DNA from: Cereibacter azotoformans
GTDB taxonomy: Bacteria > Pseudomonadota > Alphaproteobacteria > Rhodobacterales > Rhodobacteraceae
Reading direction: 5' to 3'
Length of the DNA stretch: 64,000 nucleotides
Assembly: GCA_017599285.1 (NCBI GenBank)
Contig: JAGFXX010000001.1
Span: 1-64,000 of the forward strand
The position numbers and the translations under genes are program-made. How positions within the stretch are numbered: the stretch's first letter is position 1; the number at the start of each line of letters is the position of its first letter. This document shows, in pieces, positions 19,180 to 28,316 of the stretch. A model generated the notes under the pieces. That model had not been told where the DNA came from, made no database searches, and saw only the letters and a program-made list of their open reading frames with translations.

Positions 19180-20385
19180 ATGGAACGTCCCGAAAACTAC
19201 CGCTTCCACAACGGCGAGAAGGCGTCGCTGCCCTTCGCGCCCGAGGAATACGAGGCCCGGCTCGAAGGTCTGCGCGACCTGATGGAGCTGCATTCGCTCG
19301 ATGCGGTCGTGCTGACCTCAATGCACAACGTGGCCTACTATTCCGGCTTCCTCTACTGCTCGTTCGGGCGGCCCTATGCCTGCGTCGTCACGCCCACCGA
19401 TTGCGTGACGATCAGCGCGGGCATCGACGCGGGCCAGCCCTGGCGGCGGAGCTTCGGCGACAACATCACCTACACGGACTGGCAGCGGGACAACTTCTGG
19501 CGGACGGTCTCGCAGGTCACCGGCACGGGCCGTGCCATCGGCTGCGAGGCCGACCATCTGACCATGGTGCAGGCCGAGAAACTGAACGCCTTCCTGAAAC
19601 CCAAGCGGGGGATGGATATTGCCCCCGGCACGATGGCGCAGCGCATGGTGAAATCTCCGGCCGAGATTGCGCTTATCCGTCAGGGCGCGCAGGTGGCGGA
19701 TGTGGGCGGCTACGCCATCCGCGACGCGATCCGCGTGGGCGCGACCGAGCTGGAGATTGCGATGGCCGGCCGCGACGCGATGGAGCGCGAAATAGCCCTG
19801 CGCTTTCCCGAGGCCGAATACCGCGACAGCTGGGTCTGGTTCCAGTCCGGCCTGAACACGGACGGCGCGCACAACCCGGTCACGAACCGGGCGCTTGAGC
19901 GCGGCGACATCCTCTCGCTGAACTGCTTTCCGATGATCTCGGGCTATTACACCGCGCTCGAGCGCACGCTCTTTCTGGGCGAGGTGGATGAGGCGAGCCT
20001 GCGGATCTGGGAGGCCAACGTCGCCGCCCATGAATATGGCATCTCGCTGCTGAAGCCCGGCGCCTCCTGTGCCGAGGTGACGGCGAAGATCAACGCCTTC
20101 CTTGAGGAGCGCGACCTGCTGCGCTACCGCACCTTCGGCTATGGCCATTCCTTCGGCATCCTGTCGCACTACTACGGCCGCGAGGCGGGGCTCGAACTGC
20201 GCGAGGACATCGAGACCGTGCTCGAGCCCGGCATGGTGATCTCGATGGAGCCGATGCTGACGCTCGGGGCCGGCCAGCCCGGCGCCGGCGGCTACCGCGA
20301 GCACGACATCCTCGTGATCACCGAGGAGGGGAACGAGAACATCACCGGCTATCCCTACGGTCCGGGGTTCAACGTGATCGCCTGA
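19180..20385 (+). CDS. Creatinase (creatine amidinohydrolase)
   Basis: A 401-residue enzyme matching the Pseudomonas creatinase fold and length (403): N-terminal domain to about 160, then a pita-bread catalytic domain. It hydrolyses creatine to sarcosine and urea. Family-specific stretches are YYSGFLYCSFGRPYA, GQPWRRS, YTDWQRDN, FQSGLNTDGAHNPVT with catalytic His231, and YRTFGYGHSFGILSHYYGREAGLEL. The metal ligands of related aminopeptidases are not retained, as in true creatinases. ATG at 19180 was chosen: GAGG lies 6 bases upstream and it gives the family length; an ATG four codons earlier is possible. No sarcosine oxidase or urease gene is in the window. Confidence 0.9.
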   Translation: MERPENYRFHNGEKASLPFAPEEYEARLEGLRDLMELHSLDAVVLTSMHNVAYYSGFLYCSFGRPYACVVTPTDCVTISAGIDAGQPWRRSFGDNITYTDWQRDNFWRTVSQVTGTGRAIGCEADHLTMVQAEKLNAFLKPKRGMDIAPGTMAQRMVKSPAEIALIRQGAQVADVGGYAIRDAIRVGATELEIAMAGRDAMEREIALRFPEAEYRDSWVWFQSGLNTDGAHNPVTNRALERGDILSLNCFPMISGYYTALERTLFLGEVDEASLRIWEANVAAHEYGISLLKPGASCAEVTAKINAFLEERDLLRYRTFGYGHSFGILSHYYGREAGLELREDIETVLEPGMVISMEPMLTLGAGQPGAGGYREHDILVITEEGNENITGYPYGPGFNVIA

Positions 20386-20507
20386 CGCAGGCGCCGCGGG
20401 AACGGTCGCCGGGCCTGCGATCCGCGGGCCCGGAGGGCGGAAGTGATCCTCTGGCGCCACGCCTGCGCCCTTTCCGTTCCCACACCCTTGACGCGATCCC
20501 CTGCGCC

Positions 20508-21311
20508 ATGTCCGATCAACGGCGTTTCCTCCAGCTAGATGGGTTCACCGTGACCGGCCGCATTCTCTCCTTCGCGCTGATGGCGCTTCTGCCGTTTCTC
20601 GCTGCCTGCGCCCAGGCGCCCGCTCCGCTGGAGGGGCCGAAGGAGCATCCGCTTTATCCCGGCATCCAGGATGGCGAGTTCTTCATCGAGCCGGTGCCGA
20701 TGCGCTACCTGACGCCCGACGCCATACGGCAGGAGGTGCCCTATGCCGGGCCCGACCGGCCGGGAACCATCGTCGTCGATACCTTCGCCCGGCGGCTCTA
20801 TTATGTGCTCGAAGAGGGGCGGGCCATGCGCTACGCCATCGCCGTGGGACGTGCGGGCCTTGCCTTCCGCGGCTCGGCCACCGTGCAGCGCAAGCGCGAG
20901 TGGCCCTCGTGGCAGCCGACGGCCAACATGATCCGCACCCAGCCCGAGATGTATGCGCCCTACGCCGCGGGCCTTCCCGGCGGGTTGGAAAATCCGCTGG
21001 GCGCGCGCGCGCTCTACCTCTACCGCGGGGGGCGGGACACGATGTTCCGCATCCACGGCACGGTGCAGAACGCCTCGATCGGGCACGCCACATCGGCGGG
21101 CTGCATCCGGCTCTTCAATCAGGATGCGATCGACCTCTACAACCGCACGCGCATCGGCACGCCGGTCAAGGTGCGCACGCAGGCCGAGTCGCTCGAGCTG
21201 GAGGGGCCCTTCCATGATGACGCGTTCGGCCGGATCGCCGCCGGCCCCGGCGATCCCCTGACCGAGGAGGAGCGCGTCCTCCTCTCGGGCATCCCGGCCA
21301 CCGCCCGCTGA
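20508..21311 (+). CDS. L,D-transpeptidase (YkuD domain) lipoprotein
   Basis: A 267-residue envelope protein. A hydrophobic signal ends in lipobox LAAC with Cys34 as the probable lipidation site; the YkuD catalytic domain spans about 80-225 with [13 protein letters not shown] followed by [14 protein letters not shown], catalytic Cys199 and the HGT histidine. Such enzymes make 3-3 peptidoglycan cross-links or attach proteins to peptidoglycan. A GTG at 20550 is an alternative start that would give a shorter, more typical lipoprotein signal. Stands between creatinase and panB without an obvious operon partner. Confidence 0.88.
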   Translation: MSDQRRFLQLDGFTVTGRILSFALMALLPFLAACAQAPAPLEGPKEHPLYPGIQDGEFFIEPVPMRYLTPDAIRQEVPYAGPDRPGTIVVDTFARRLYYVLEEGRAMRYAIAVGRAGLAFRGSATVQRKREWPSWQPTANMIRTQPEMYAPYAAGLPGGLENPLGARALYLYRGGRDTMFRIHGTVQNASIGHATSAGCIRLFNQDAIDLYNRTRIGTPVKVRTQAESLELEGPFHDDAFGRIAAGPGDPLTEEERVLLSGIPATAR

Positions 21312-21435
21312 GGCGCCGCCGACGGCGGTCCCGTGCCGGAAGAAGCCGCGCGTCCTCCGGCACTTGCCTTCTGGCCCTTCCGGTCTTTGGCCTTTATACC
21401 CAAGCCGATGGTTCCTCTGGGAGGAGAGCAGAGCG

Positions 21436-22269
21436 ATGAGCGTGAACAGCCCGGTCCGTCCGGTGATGGCGGCCGACATTCTGGCGCGGAAGGGCGGCGA
21501 GCCGCTTGTCTGCCTCACCGCCTACACGACGCCGATGGCGCGTCTGGTCGATGCCCATTGCGACATCACGCTGGTGGGCGACAGCCTCGGCATGGTGGTC
21601 CACGGCCTGCCCACGACGCTCGGCGTGACGATGGAAATGATGATCCTGCACGGCAAGGCCGTCGCCCGCGGCACCTCGCGCGCGATGCTCGTGATCGACA
21701 TGCCCTTCGGCAGCTACGAGGAAAGCCCCGCGCAGGCCTTCGCCAACGCCCGCCGCCTGATGGCCGAGACCGGCTGCGCGGCCGTCAAGCTCGAGGGTGG
21801 ACGGCACATGGCCGGGACGATCCGCTTCCTTGTCGAGCGCGGCATTCCGGTCATGGCGCATGTCGGATTGACGCCGCAGGCGGTCAATGCGCTGGGCGGC
21901 TACAAGGTTCAGGGCCGTGGCGCCGACGCGGACCGCGTGATGGAGGATGCCATCGCCGTGGCCGAGGCCGGCGCCTTCTCGGTCGTGCTCGAGAAGGTGC
22001 CGGACGGGCTCTCGCAGCGCATCACCCAGCGGGTCGCGATCCCGACCATCGGCATCGGCGCCTCGGCCCATTGCGACGGGCAGGTGCTGGTGCTCGACGA
22101 CATGCTGGGTCTCTTCACCGACTTCCGCCCCAAGTTCGTCAAGCGGTATGGCGAACTCGGAACGGCGGCCGACGAGGCCATCGCCGCCTATGCGGCCGAG
22201 GTCCGGGCGCGCCGCTTTCCGGCGTCCGAACATGTCTTTCCCGACGAGCTGAAGGGGAAGCAGCCGTGA
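21436..22269 (+). CDS. panB: 3-methyl-2-oxobutanoate hydroxymethyltransferase
   Basis: A 277-residue PanB, first committed enzyme of pantothenate synthesis (ketoisovalerate plus methylene-tetrahydrofolate gives ketopantoate). Motifs: [60 protein letters not shown], and [11 protein letters not shown] near the end. The ATG at 21436 follows GGGAGGAGAGC. Its last four bases overlap the GTG of panC (GTGA), so the pair is translationally coupled. Confidence 0.96.
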   Translation: MSVNSPVRPVMAADILARKGGEPLVCLTAYTTPMARLVDAHCDITLVGDSLGMVVHGLPTTLGVTMEMMILHGKAVARGTSRAMLVIDMPFGSYEESPAQAFANARRLMAETGCAAVKLEGGRHMAGTIRFLVERGIPVMAHVGLTPQAVNALGGYKVQGRGADADRVMEDAIAVAEAGAFSVVLEKVPDGLSQRITQRVAIPTIGIGASAHCDGQVLVLDDMLGLFTDFRPKFVKRYGELGTAADEAIAAYAAEVRARRFPASEHVFPDELKGKQP

Positions 22270-23108
22270 CGCCCACCGTTCTGCGGTCGGTGGCAGAGCT
22301 GCGCGCCCACGTTGCGGACTGGAAGGCCGCGGGGGCGACGGTGGGCGTGGTGCCGACGATGGGCGCGCTGCATGACGGGCACCTGAGCCTGGCCCGCCGG
22401 GCCCGCGCCGCCTGCGAACGGGTGATCGTGACGATCTTCGTCAACCCGCGCCAGTTCAACAATCCGGCCGATCTCGAGAAATATCCGCGGACCGAAGAGC
22501 AGGATGCCGCGCTTCTGGCGCAGGTGGGGGTGGATGCGATCTTCGCCCCGCCGCCCGAGGAGGTCTATCCGCGCGGCTTTGCCACCACCGTCTCGGTGAC
22601 GGGCGTCAGCGAGCCTCTGGAAGGCGCGCACCGGCCGGGCCATTTCGACGGGGTGGCCACGGTGGTGGCCAAGCTCTTCGGCATGACGCGCGCCGACCGT
22701 GCCTTCTTCGGCGAGAAGGACTGGCAGCAACTGATGGTCGTGCAGCGGCTGGTGGCCGATCTCAACATTCCGATCGCGATCGAGGGCTGCCCCACGGTGC
22801 GCGAGCCCGACGGGCTGGCCATGTCCTCGCGCAACATCCGCCTGTCGGCCGAGGGGCGCGCGCGGGCGCCGGCGCTCTGCCGTGCGATGCAGGCGGCGGC
22901 GGCGGCGATGCGGGGCGGCCTGCCGGTGCCCGAGGGGCTGGCGCAGGCGCGCTCCGAGGTGCTGGCGGCGGGTTTCGACACGGTGGACTATCTCGAACTG
23001 CGCACGGCGGACCTGCTTCTTCCGATGGAGCGGCTCGAGGGCGAGGGCCGGCTGCTGGCGGCGGCGACGCTGGACGGCGTGCGGCTGATCGACAACATCC
23101 CCGTCTGA
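22266..23108 (+). CDS. panC: Pantoate--beta-alanine ligase
   Basis: A 280-residue pantothenate synthetase that joins pantoate and beta-alanine with ATP. HIGH-type signature [14 protein letters not shown] near 28-41, [35 protein letters not shown] and the KMSKS-like SSRNIRLS near 185 are all present. Starts with GTG overlapping panB by 4 bases. Converges on the M20 gene 45 bases downstream, with no clear terminator between. Confidence 0.96.
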   Translation: MTPTVLRSVAELRAHVADWKAAGATVGVVPTMGALHDGHLSLARRARAACERVIVTIFVNPRQFNNPADLEKYPRTEEQDAALLAQVGVDAIFAPPPEEVYPRGFATTVSVTGVSEPLEGAHRPGHFDGVATVVAKLFGMTRADRAFFGEKDWQQLMVVQRLVADLNIPIAIEGCPTVREPDGLAMSSRNIRLSAEGRARAPALCRAMQAAAAAMRGGLPVPEGLAQARSEVLAAGFDTVDYLELRTADLLLPMERLEGEGRLLAAATLDGVRLIDNIPV

Positions 23109-23153
23109 GGCGGTTGCCGGCTGTCACGGCCTGCCGAGGCCCGGCCGGACCCG

Positions 23154-24425
23154 TCACGGACGGTCGAGCAGGTCGGCCAGCACCAGCGCCATGACCTTGG
23201 CGCTGTCCAGCATGTCCTGGATGCCCACCCACTCGTCGGGCTGGTGCGCCAGATGCAGCAGCCCCGGCCCGTAGGCGATGCAGTTCTTCAGCTTGCCGAT
23301 CCGGTCGATGTGCTTCTGATCGTAGGTGCCGGGCGAGACCACGTAATCCGCCTGCCGCGCCAGAACCCGCTCGATGGCGGCGGCGGTCGAGCGCACCACT
23401 GGGGCTTCGCGGTCGGTCATGGTGGGCTGCACCTCGAAGAGGTCCCGGATCTCGAAGGCGAAGCCGGGGCGGGTCTCGGCCAGCCGGGCGGCGAGGGCGT
23501 GCAACTCGGCCTTCACCTCGGCCAGATCCTCCTCGATCAGGAAGCGGCGGTCGATCACGATGCGGCAACGGTCGGCCACGCAGGGGGCGGGCAGGCCGGT
23601 GTATCCGGGCTCCGGCTCCGGCTCGCCGCCGTGGATCGAGTTGATGTTGAGCGTCGATTGCCGCGCGCCCTCGGGGGTCACCGGCATGGCGGTGGTGCGG
23701 CGGGCGAGCAGCGGATAGAGCCGCTCCTCGATCTCGGAGAGCAGCGCCCCCATGTGCCGGATCGCGCTCTCGCCCAGAAAGGGCATCGAGCCGTGGGCGA
23801 TCCGGCCCCTGGTCTCGACCTCGGCCCACCAGACGCCGCGATGGCCGAGGCAGATCCGGTCCTTGTGCAGCGGTTCGGGGATCAGCACATGCTGGACATG
23901 GGCAAAGCGGCCCTGCCCGGCGAGGTAAGCCACGCCGCCAAAGCCGCCCGACTCCTCGTCGGCGGTGGCCGAAATCTCGATGCGGCCCGCAAAGTCCGGG
24001 CAGACGGCGAGGAAGGCCTCGGCCGCGATCACCGAGGCGGCGAGGCCGCCCTTCATGTCGCAGGCGCCACGGCCGTAAAGCCGGTCCCCCTCGACCTCGG
24101 CCCCGAACGGTTCGCGCGTCCAGCCGTGGCCCACCTCGACCACGTCATGGTGCGAGTTGAAATGCACGCAGTCGCCCGGCCGCGCCCCCGCCCGCCGCGC
24201 GATCAGGTTCCAGCGCGGATGGGCCTCGGAATCGCCCGGCGCGCCCTCGGCGCGGATCAGTTCGACGTCGAAGGCCGGTGCGAGCCGCGCGGCCAGCATC
24301 TCGCAGATCTCGCGGTAGTTGCGCCCGGGCGGGTTGAGGGTGGGGATGCGCACCAGTTCCTGCGCCAGAGCGACCAGATCGGCGCGGCGGGATTCGACTT
24401 CGGCGATCAGGCGGCTGTCCTTCAT
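23154..24425 (-). CDS. M20-family amidohydrolase (acetylornithine deacetylase/succinyl-diaminopimelate desuccinylase-like)
   Basis: A 423-residue zinc metallohydrolase of the ArgE/DapE group. Metal and catalytic residues are visible: HFNSHHDVVEVG, LYGRGACDMKGG, ADEESGG (catalytic Glu then ligand Glu) and the C-terminal GLLHLAHQPDEW histidine; a dimerisation lid lies between. Substrate cannot be assigned: N-acyl amino acids such as acetylornithine are likely. It is read away from the small membrane protein gene at 24547 and converges on panC. Possible role in N-acetyl-L-glutamate deacylation is pure inference. Confidence 0.85.
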   Translation of the reverse strand: MKDSRLIAEVESRRADLVALAQELVRIPTLNPPGRNYREICEMLAARLAPAFDVELIRAEGAPGDSEAHPRWNLIARRAGARPGDCVHFNSHHDVVEVGHGWTREPFGAEVEGDRLYGRGACDMKGGLAASVIAAEAFLAVCPDFAGRIEISATADEESGGFGGVAYLAGQGRFAHVQHVLIPEPLHKDRICLGHRGVWWAEVETRGRIAHGSMPFLGESAIRHMGALLSEIEERLYPLLARRTTAMPVTPEGARQSTLNINSIHGGEPEPEPGYTGLPAPCVADRCRIVIDRRFLIEEDLAEVKAELHALAARLAETRPGFAFEIRDLFEVQPTMTDREAPVVRSTAAAIERVLARQADYVVSPGTYDQKHIDRIGKLKNCIAYGPGLLHLAHQPDEWVGIQDMLDSAKVMALVLADLLDRP

Positions 24426-24546
24426 GTCCGCAGAGTGCCCCGCCCGAGGCCGAAGGGCAACAGCGCGGCCATCTGCCCGATACCGCGACTTTCCGCCCCG
24501 CGCTAGAACGGCGCAGCGGCCCCTCCGGGCCGGGAAGGAGAAAGCG

Positions 24547-24816
24547 ATGATCCTCGGATTCCTCCGCGTCGCGCTGATCGGCGCCGTGGTGCTGACGGTG
24601 TTCTACGTCCTTTTGTCCATCTACTCGCGGTCGCTGCGCCGCGAGGCGCTGGAGAAGGAGTATGACGAGGGGTATGGCGACGGACCGCGTGAGGCCTATA
24701 TCGAGGCCGGTATGAAGAAGTACGAGAAGGGTTTGCGCAAGAAGCTCATCCTGCTCGTCTATATCATTCCGGCCATAATCTTCACGGTCGTGTTCTGGAC
24801 CCTGAATTACTCGTGA
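24547..24816 (+). CDS. Small two-helix membrane protein, unknown function
   Basis: An 89-residue protein with a helix at about 4-25 (FLRVALIGAVVLTVFYVLLS) and another at about 66-86 (LILLVYIIPAIIFTVVFW), separated by a highly charged loop of about 40 residues (REALEKEYDEGYGDGPREAY). The ATG follows GGAAGGAGAAAGCG. Seven bases separate it from the DUF1523 gene, so the two are probably co-transcribed and may act together in the membrane. I recognise it only as a Rhodobacterales hypothetical. Confidence 0.8.
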   Translation: MILGFLRVALIGAVVLTVFYVLLSIYSRSLRREALEKEYDEGYGDGPREAYIEAGMKKYEKGLRKKLILLVYIIPAIIFTVVFWTLNYS

Positions 24817-24823
24817 GGTTGTC

Positions 24824-25474
24824 ATGCGTTATCTGAAATGGGCTCTTCTGGCGCTGGGGGCGGTCCTTGTCCTGTCCGCGCTGCACTACAACCTGCCGCG
24901 GCATGATGTGGTGCGGATCGTCGGCACCAACATCCAGCGGATCGATCCGAGCGACACGAGGGTGTTCGGCACCCTGAACTCCGGGGCGGACGCCCGTTCC
25001 GGTACGACCTTCGGCAACGTGATCTACGCGATCTTCCCGGACGGGAAGCCCATGGTCTATCGCAACGAGGACACGGAATGGGGCTGGCCGCCCTATTTCA
25101 AGTTCAACAGTTCCGACATCCAGGCCAAGGCCGAGGACCTGACCTCGACCGCGGACAGTCCGACCTGGGTCGTGGTCACGCGCTACGGCTGGCGCGTGCA
25201 GGTGTTGAGCATGTTCCCCAACGCGGTGAAGCTGCGCGAGGTCGATGGGCCGGAGGTCACGGTGATCCCCTGGTTCAACATCTTCTTCTTCATTGTGCTG
25301 GCCGGTCTGGCGATCCTCGTGCGGGGCATGTGGATGCAGTTCCGCGAGCGCACGATCGATCCTGCGCTCGAGGACATGGGGGATGCCTGGGACACCCGCT
25401 CCGACCTCGCACGGAAACGCGCCCGCACCAATGTCGGCCGGTTCAAGGCCTGGATGCGGTCTCTGAGAAGCTGA
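24824..25474 (+). CDS. DUF1523-family membrane protein
   Basis: A 216-residue protein of the Rhodobacterales DUF1523 type: N-terminal signal anchor (LKWALLALGAVLVLSAL), a periplasmic domain with HDVVRIVGTNIQRIDPSDTR, DTEWGWPPYFKFNSSDIQAKAEDL and WVVVTRYGWRVQVLSMFPNAV, a second helix (NIFFFIVLAGLAILVRGMW, about 146-166) and a basic cytoplasmic tail. Function unknown. Follows the two-helix protein gene by 7 bases; a strong terminator lies 39 bases after the stop. Confidence 0.85.
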   Translation: MRYLKWALLALGAVLVLSALHYNLPRHDVVRIVGTNIQRIDPSDTRVFGTLNSGADARSGTTFGNVIYAIFPDGKPMVYRNEDTEWGWPPYFKFNSSDIQAKAEDLTSTADSPTWVVVTRYGWRVQVLSMFPNAVKLREVDGPEVTVIPWFNIFFFIVLAGLAILVRGMWMQFRERTIDPALEDMGDAWDTRSDLARKRARTNVGRFKAWMRSLRS

Positions 25475-25513
25475 TCTAGCGGCTGGCCCAAAGGCCGCGG
25501 CCAGAGATGACGG

Positions 25514-25547
25514 AAAAGGCGCCGGGGCAGGGACCCCGGCGCCTTTT
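25514..25547. terminator. Bidirectional rho-independent terminator
   Basis: A perfect 14-bp inverted repeat, AAAAGGCGCCGGGG (25514-25527) and CCCCGGCGCCTTTT (25534-25547), with a 6-base loop. It serves both the DUF1523 gene (plus) and pheT (minus), which converge here. Confidence 0.9.
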
Positions 25548-25566
25548 CATGTGAGGCCACCCCTCC

Positions 25567-27984
25567 TCAACCGCGGAGCGTGGCGCCCGTGGCTTTCGAG
25601 ACCTTCTCGACGATCTTCGCCGAGACCGCCTCGATGTCCTTGTCGTTCAGCGTCCGGTCGGTCGGCAGGAGCCGCACCGTCAGCGCGAGCGACTTCTTGC
25701 CGGGTCCCATCTGCGCCTCGGCCTTCTCCCCGGCGAACTGGTCGAACACCCGGACGCTCTCGATCAGCGCCTTGTCGGCGCCCTGCGCCGCATTCACCAG
25801 CGCCAGCGCCTCGACCGACGCATCCACCACGAAGGCGAAGTCGCGCTCGACCGCCTGCAGGTCCGAGAGCTTCAGCGCGGGCCGCGTGGGCGTCTTGACC
25901 TTCGGCAGCGGCACATTGGCCACGAGCACGGTGAAGGCCACCGCGGGCCCCTTCACGTCCATCTCGCGCAGGATGCGGGGATGGACCTCGCCGAACGTGG
26001 CCAGCACATTCGGCCCGAGGCCCACGATCCCCGAACGGCCCAGGTGCCACCAGCCCGGCACCTTGCGGCTGATCTGCATCCGGGCCGGCGCGCCCACGGC
26101 GGCCAGCACCGCCTCGGCATCGGCCTTCGCGTCATAGACATCGACAGGGCGGCGTGAGCCGAACGGATCGCGCGGGGCCACGGCCCCCACCAGAAGGCCC
26201 GTCGCCTGCAACTGCTGCTCGCCCGGCTCGCCGCCCGCAAAGACCGGCCCGATCTCGCAGAGCGCGATGTCGGCAAAGCCGCGGGCCTGATTGCGCGCCG
26301 CCGCCCGCAAGAGGCCCGGCAGTAGGTCCGGGCGCAGGTGGGTCATCTCGGACGAGATCGGGTTCTCGACCCGCACCGCCTCGGATCCGCCGCCGAAGAG
26401 CCGGGCGGCCGCCTCGTCGATGAAGCTGTAGGTGACGCATTCGTTGTAGCCGAGCGCGGCCAGCGTCCGCCGCGCCGTCTGCTCGCGCACCTGGAGCGTG
26501 GTGAGGATCGGCTTCGGCACGCCGGCCTGCGCGCGCGGCAGGGGCTTGCCTTTCAGCTTGGTCAGCGAGGCCACGCGGGCGATCTCTTCCACCAGATCGG
26601 CTTCGCCCTGCACGTCGGGCCGCCAGCTGGGCGGGGCGGCCATCTCGCCGTCGAAGGTGAAGCCGAGCGCCTCGAGCGTGGCGCGCTGCTCGGCCGCGGG
26701 GATGTCCATGCCGACGAGGCTCACCACCCGCTTCGGATCGAAGCGATAGGCGCGCGACGTGTCGGGCACCGCGCCGTCCATCACCACCTCCGAAGCCTCG
26801 CCGCCGCAGAGGTCGAGGATCATCCGGGTGGCCAACTCAAGCCCCGGCAGGGTGAAGGCCGGATCCACGCCGCGCTCGAACCGGTAGCGCGCGTCCGAGA
26901 CGATCTTGAGCGCACGGCCGGTGGCCGCGATGGTGATCGGGTCCCAGTAGGCGCTTTCGAGGAAGACCTCGGTGGTCTCTTCGGTGCAGCCCGAGAGTTC
27001 GCCGCCCATGATGCCGGCCAGCGACTCCGGCTGCTCCTCGTCCGAGATCAGCATCTGGCCCGCGCGCACGGTGTAGCTCTTGCCGTCCAGCGCCAGCAGT
27101 TCCTCGCCGCCCTCTGCGGCATGGATGCGCAGGCCGCCCTTGATCCTGGCCACGTCGAAGACATGCAGCGGGCGGTTCAGCCCGATGGTGAAATAGTTGG
27201 TGATGTCCACCAGCGCCGAGATCGGGCGCAGGCCCACGGCGCGCAGCCGTGCCTGCAGCCAGTCGGGGGAGGGGCCGTTCTTCACGCCGCGGATGGTGCG
27301 GCCTGCGAAGATCGGACAACCCTTCCCCTTCAGCTCCGGCGCGATGGTCACGCTGACGGACGAGGGGAAGCGGCCGGGCACCGGCTCGATCGGAAGCGGC
27401 CGGAAGGTGCCGAGGCCCCGCGCGGCGAGGTCGCGCGCAAGGCCGCGGACGCCCAGCCCGTCGGGCCGGTTCGGGGTGATCTTCACCTCGATCACCGGAT
27501 CGTTCACGCCCTTGTAGTCGATGAAGCGCACCCCCAGCGGCGCGTCCGGGGGCAGGTCGATGATGCCGTCGTGATCATCCGACAGCATCAGTTCCCGCTC
27601 GGAGCAGAGCATGCCGTTCGACTCGACGCCGCGGATCACGCCGGGCTTCAGATCGACGCCGGTGCCGGGCACATGGGTGCCGACGGGGGCGAAGACCCCC
27701 ACGAGGCCGGTGCGGGCGTTCGGCGCGCCGCAGACGACCTGAACCTCCTCGGAGGGGCCGTCGGGGCCGTCGGGCCAGGTCTCGACCCGGCAGAGGCGGA
27801 GCCGGTCGGCGTTCGGATGCGGCTGCGCCTCGATCACGCGGCAGGTGCGGAAGGCGCCGAGCACCTTCGCCGGATCCTCCACCCCTTCGACCTCATGGCC
27901 GAGGTCGGTCAGGGCGGTCACGATCTCGTCGAGCGGGGCCTCGGTCTCGAGGTGATCCTTCAGCCAGGACAGGGTGAATTTCAT
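25567..27984 (-). CDS. pheT: Phenylalanine--tRNA ligase beta subunit
   Basis: An 805-residue PheT. The order is: N-terminal B1 domain MKFTLSWLKDHLETEAPLDEI, the EMAP/tRNA-binding domain (RVIEAQPHPNADRLRLCRVE, VVCGAPNARTG), the B3/4 editing domain (about 215-390), B5 (SLVGMDIPAAEQRATLEALGF), the catalytic-like core (LGYNECVTYSFID) and the C-terminal anticodon-binding ferredoxin-fold domain ending KVSKATGATLRG. The start at 27984 is set by the conserved MKFTLSWL; a longer in-frame region upstream is not conserved. Unusually it is not adjacent to pheS: a membrane-protein gene lies between. Confidence 0.96.
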   Translation of the reverse strand: MKFTLSWLKDHLETEAPLDEIVTALTDLGHEVEGVEDPAKVLGAFRTCRVIEAQPHPNADRLRLCRVETWPDGPDGPSEEVQVVCGAPNARTGLVGVFAPVGTHVPGTGVDLKPGVIRGVESNGMLCSERELMLSDDHDGIIDLPPDAPLGVRFIDYKGVNDPVIEVKITPNRPDGLGVRGLARDLAARGLGTFRPLPIEPVPGRFPSSVSVTIAPELKGKGCPIFAGRTIRGVKNGPSPDWLQARLRAVGLRPISALVDITNYFTIGLNRPLHVFDVARIKGGLRIHAAEGGEELLALDGKSYTVRAGQMLISDEEQPESLAGIMGGELSGCTEETTEVFLESAYWDPITIAATGRALKIVSDARYRFERGVDPAFTLPGLELATRMILDLCGGEASEVVMDGAVPDTSRAYRFDPKRVVSLVGMDIPAAEQRATLEALGFTFDGEMAAPPSWRPDVQGEADLVEEIARVASLTKLKGKPLPRAQAGVPKPILTTLQVREQTARRTLAALGYNECVTYSFIDEAAARLFGGGSEAVRVENPISSEMTHLRPDLLPGLLRAAARNQARGFADIALCEIGPVFAGGEPGEQQLQATGLLVGAVAPRDPFGSRRPVDVYDAKADAEAVLAAVGAPARMQISRKVPGWWHLGRSGIVGLGPNVLATFGEVHPRILREMDVKGPAVAFTVLVANVPLPKVKTPTRPALKLSDLQAVERDFAFVVDASVEALALVNAAQGADKALIESVRVFDQFAGEKAEAQMGPGKKSLALTVRLLPTDRTLNDKDIEAVSAKIVEKVSKATGATLRG

Positions 27985-28133
27985 CGGGCGCCCCTCGGAA
28001 ATGATTGCGGTTCGGGCCTTAGCGCAAACGGGCGGGAAGGGGAAGGCCGGGGTTTCCGGCCGGGAAACGGGCTGTTCGGAAGACCGCGGGCCGGCGCCAT
28101 TCTTTTGCCCGGAATCACGCGCAGGTTGAAGGG

Positions 28134-28292
28134 ATGGACAAGATGCTTGCTCTTCCCGCGAACCGCCGATTTCTGATCGGGCCCTTTCGTCTCTGTCTCC
28201 TGCTCGCGCTGCTGGGGCTGCTGGGGCTGCAGTCCCTGCGGGGGCCGGACATGCAAACCCCGCCAGCACCACAGGCGCCGGCGGGGCGATGA
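28134..28292 (+). CDS. Possible 52-residue single-helix membrane peptide
   Basis: ATG at 28134 to TGA at 28292 encodes MDKMLALPANRRFLIGPFR, then a strongly hydrophobic helix (LCLLLALLGLLGLQSL) and a proline-rich tail (MQTPPAPQAPAGR). GAAGGG abuts the start, too close for a good ribosome-binding site, and AGG lies 11 bases upstream. It runs against its neighbours on the minus strand in an otherwise gene-free 330-base stretch. The signal-anchor design is suggestive, but leucine-rich frames arise by chance in GC-rich DNA. Confidence 0.3.
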   Translation: MDKMLALPANRRFLIGPFRLCLLLALLGLLGLQSLRGPDMQTPPAPQAPAGR

Positions 28293-28316
28293 CCTTGGCC
28301 TGTCAGGCCTGTCCGG

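Noticed and set aside
26338-28176. A 612-codon plus-strand open frame over pheT
   Set aside because: pheT accounts for the whole stretch with intact domains; the opposite frame is a shadow from third-position GC bias.
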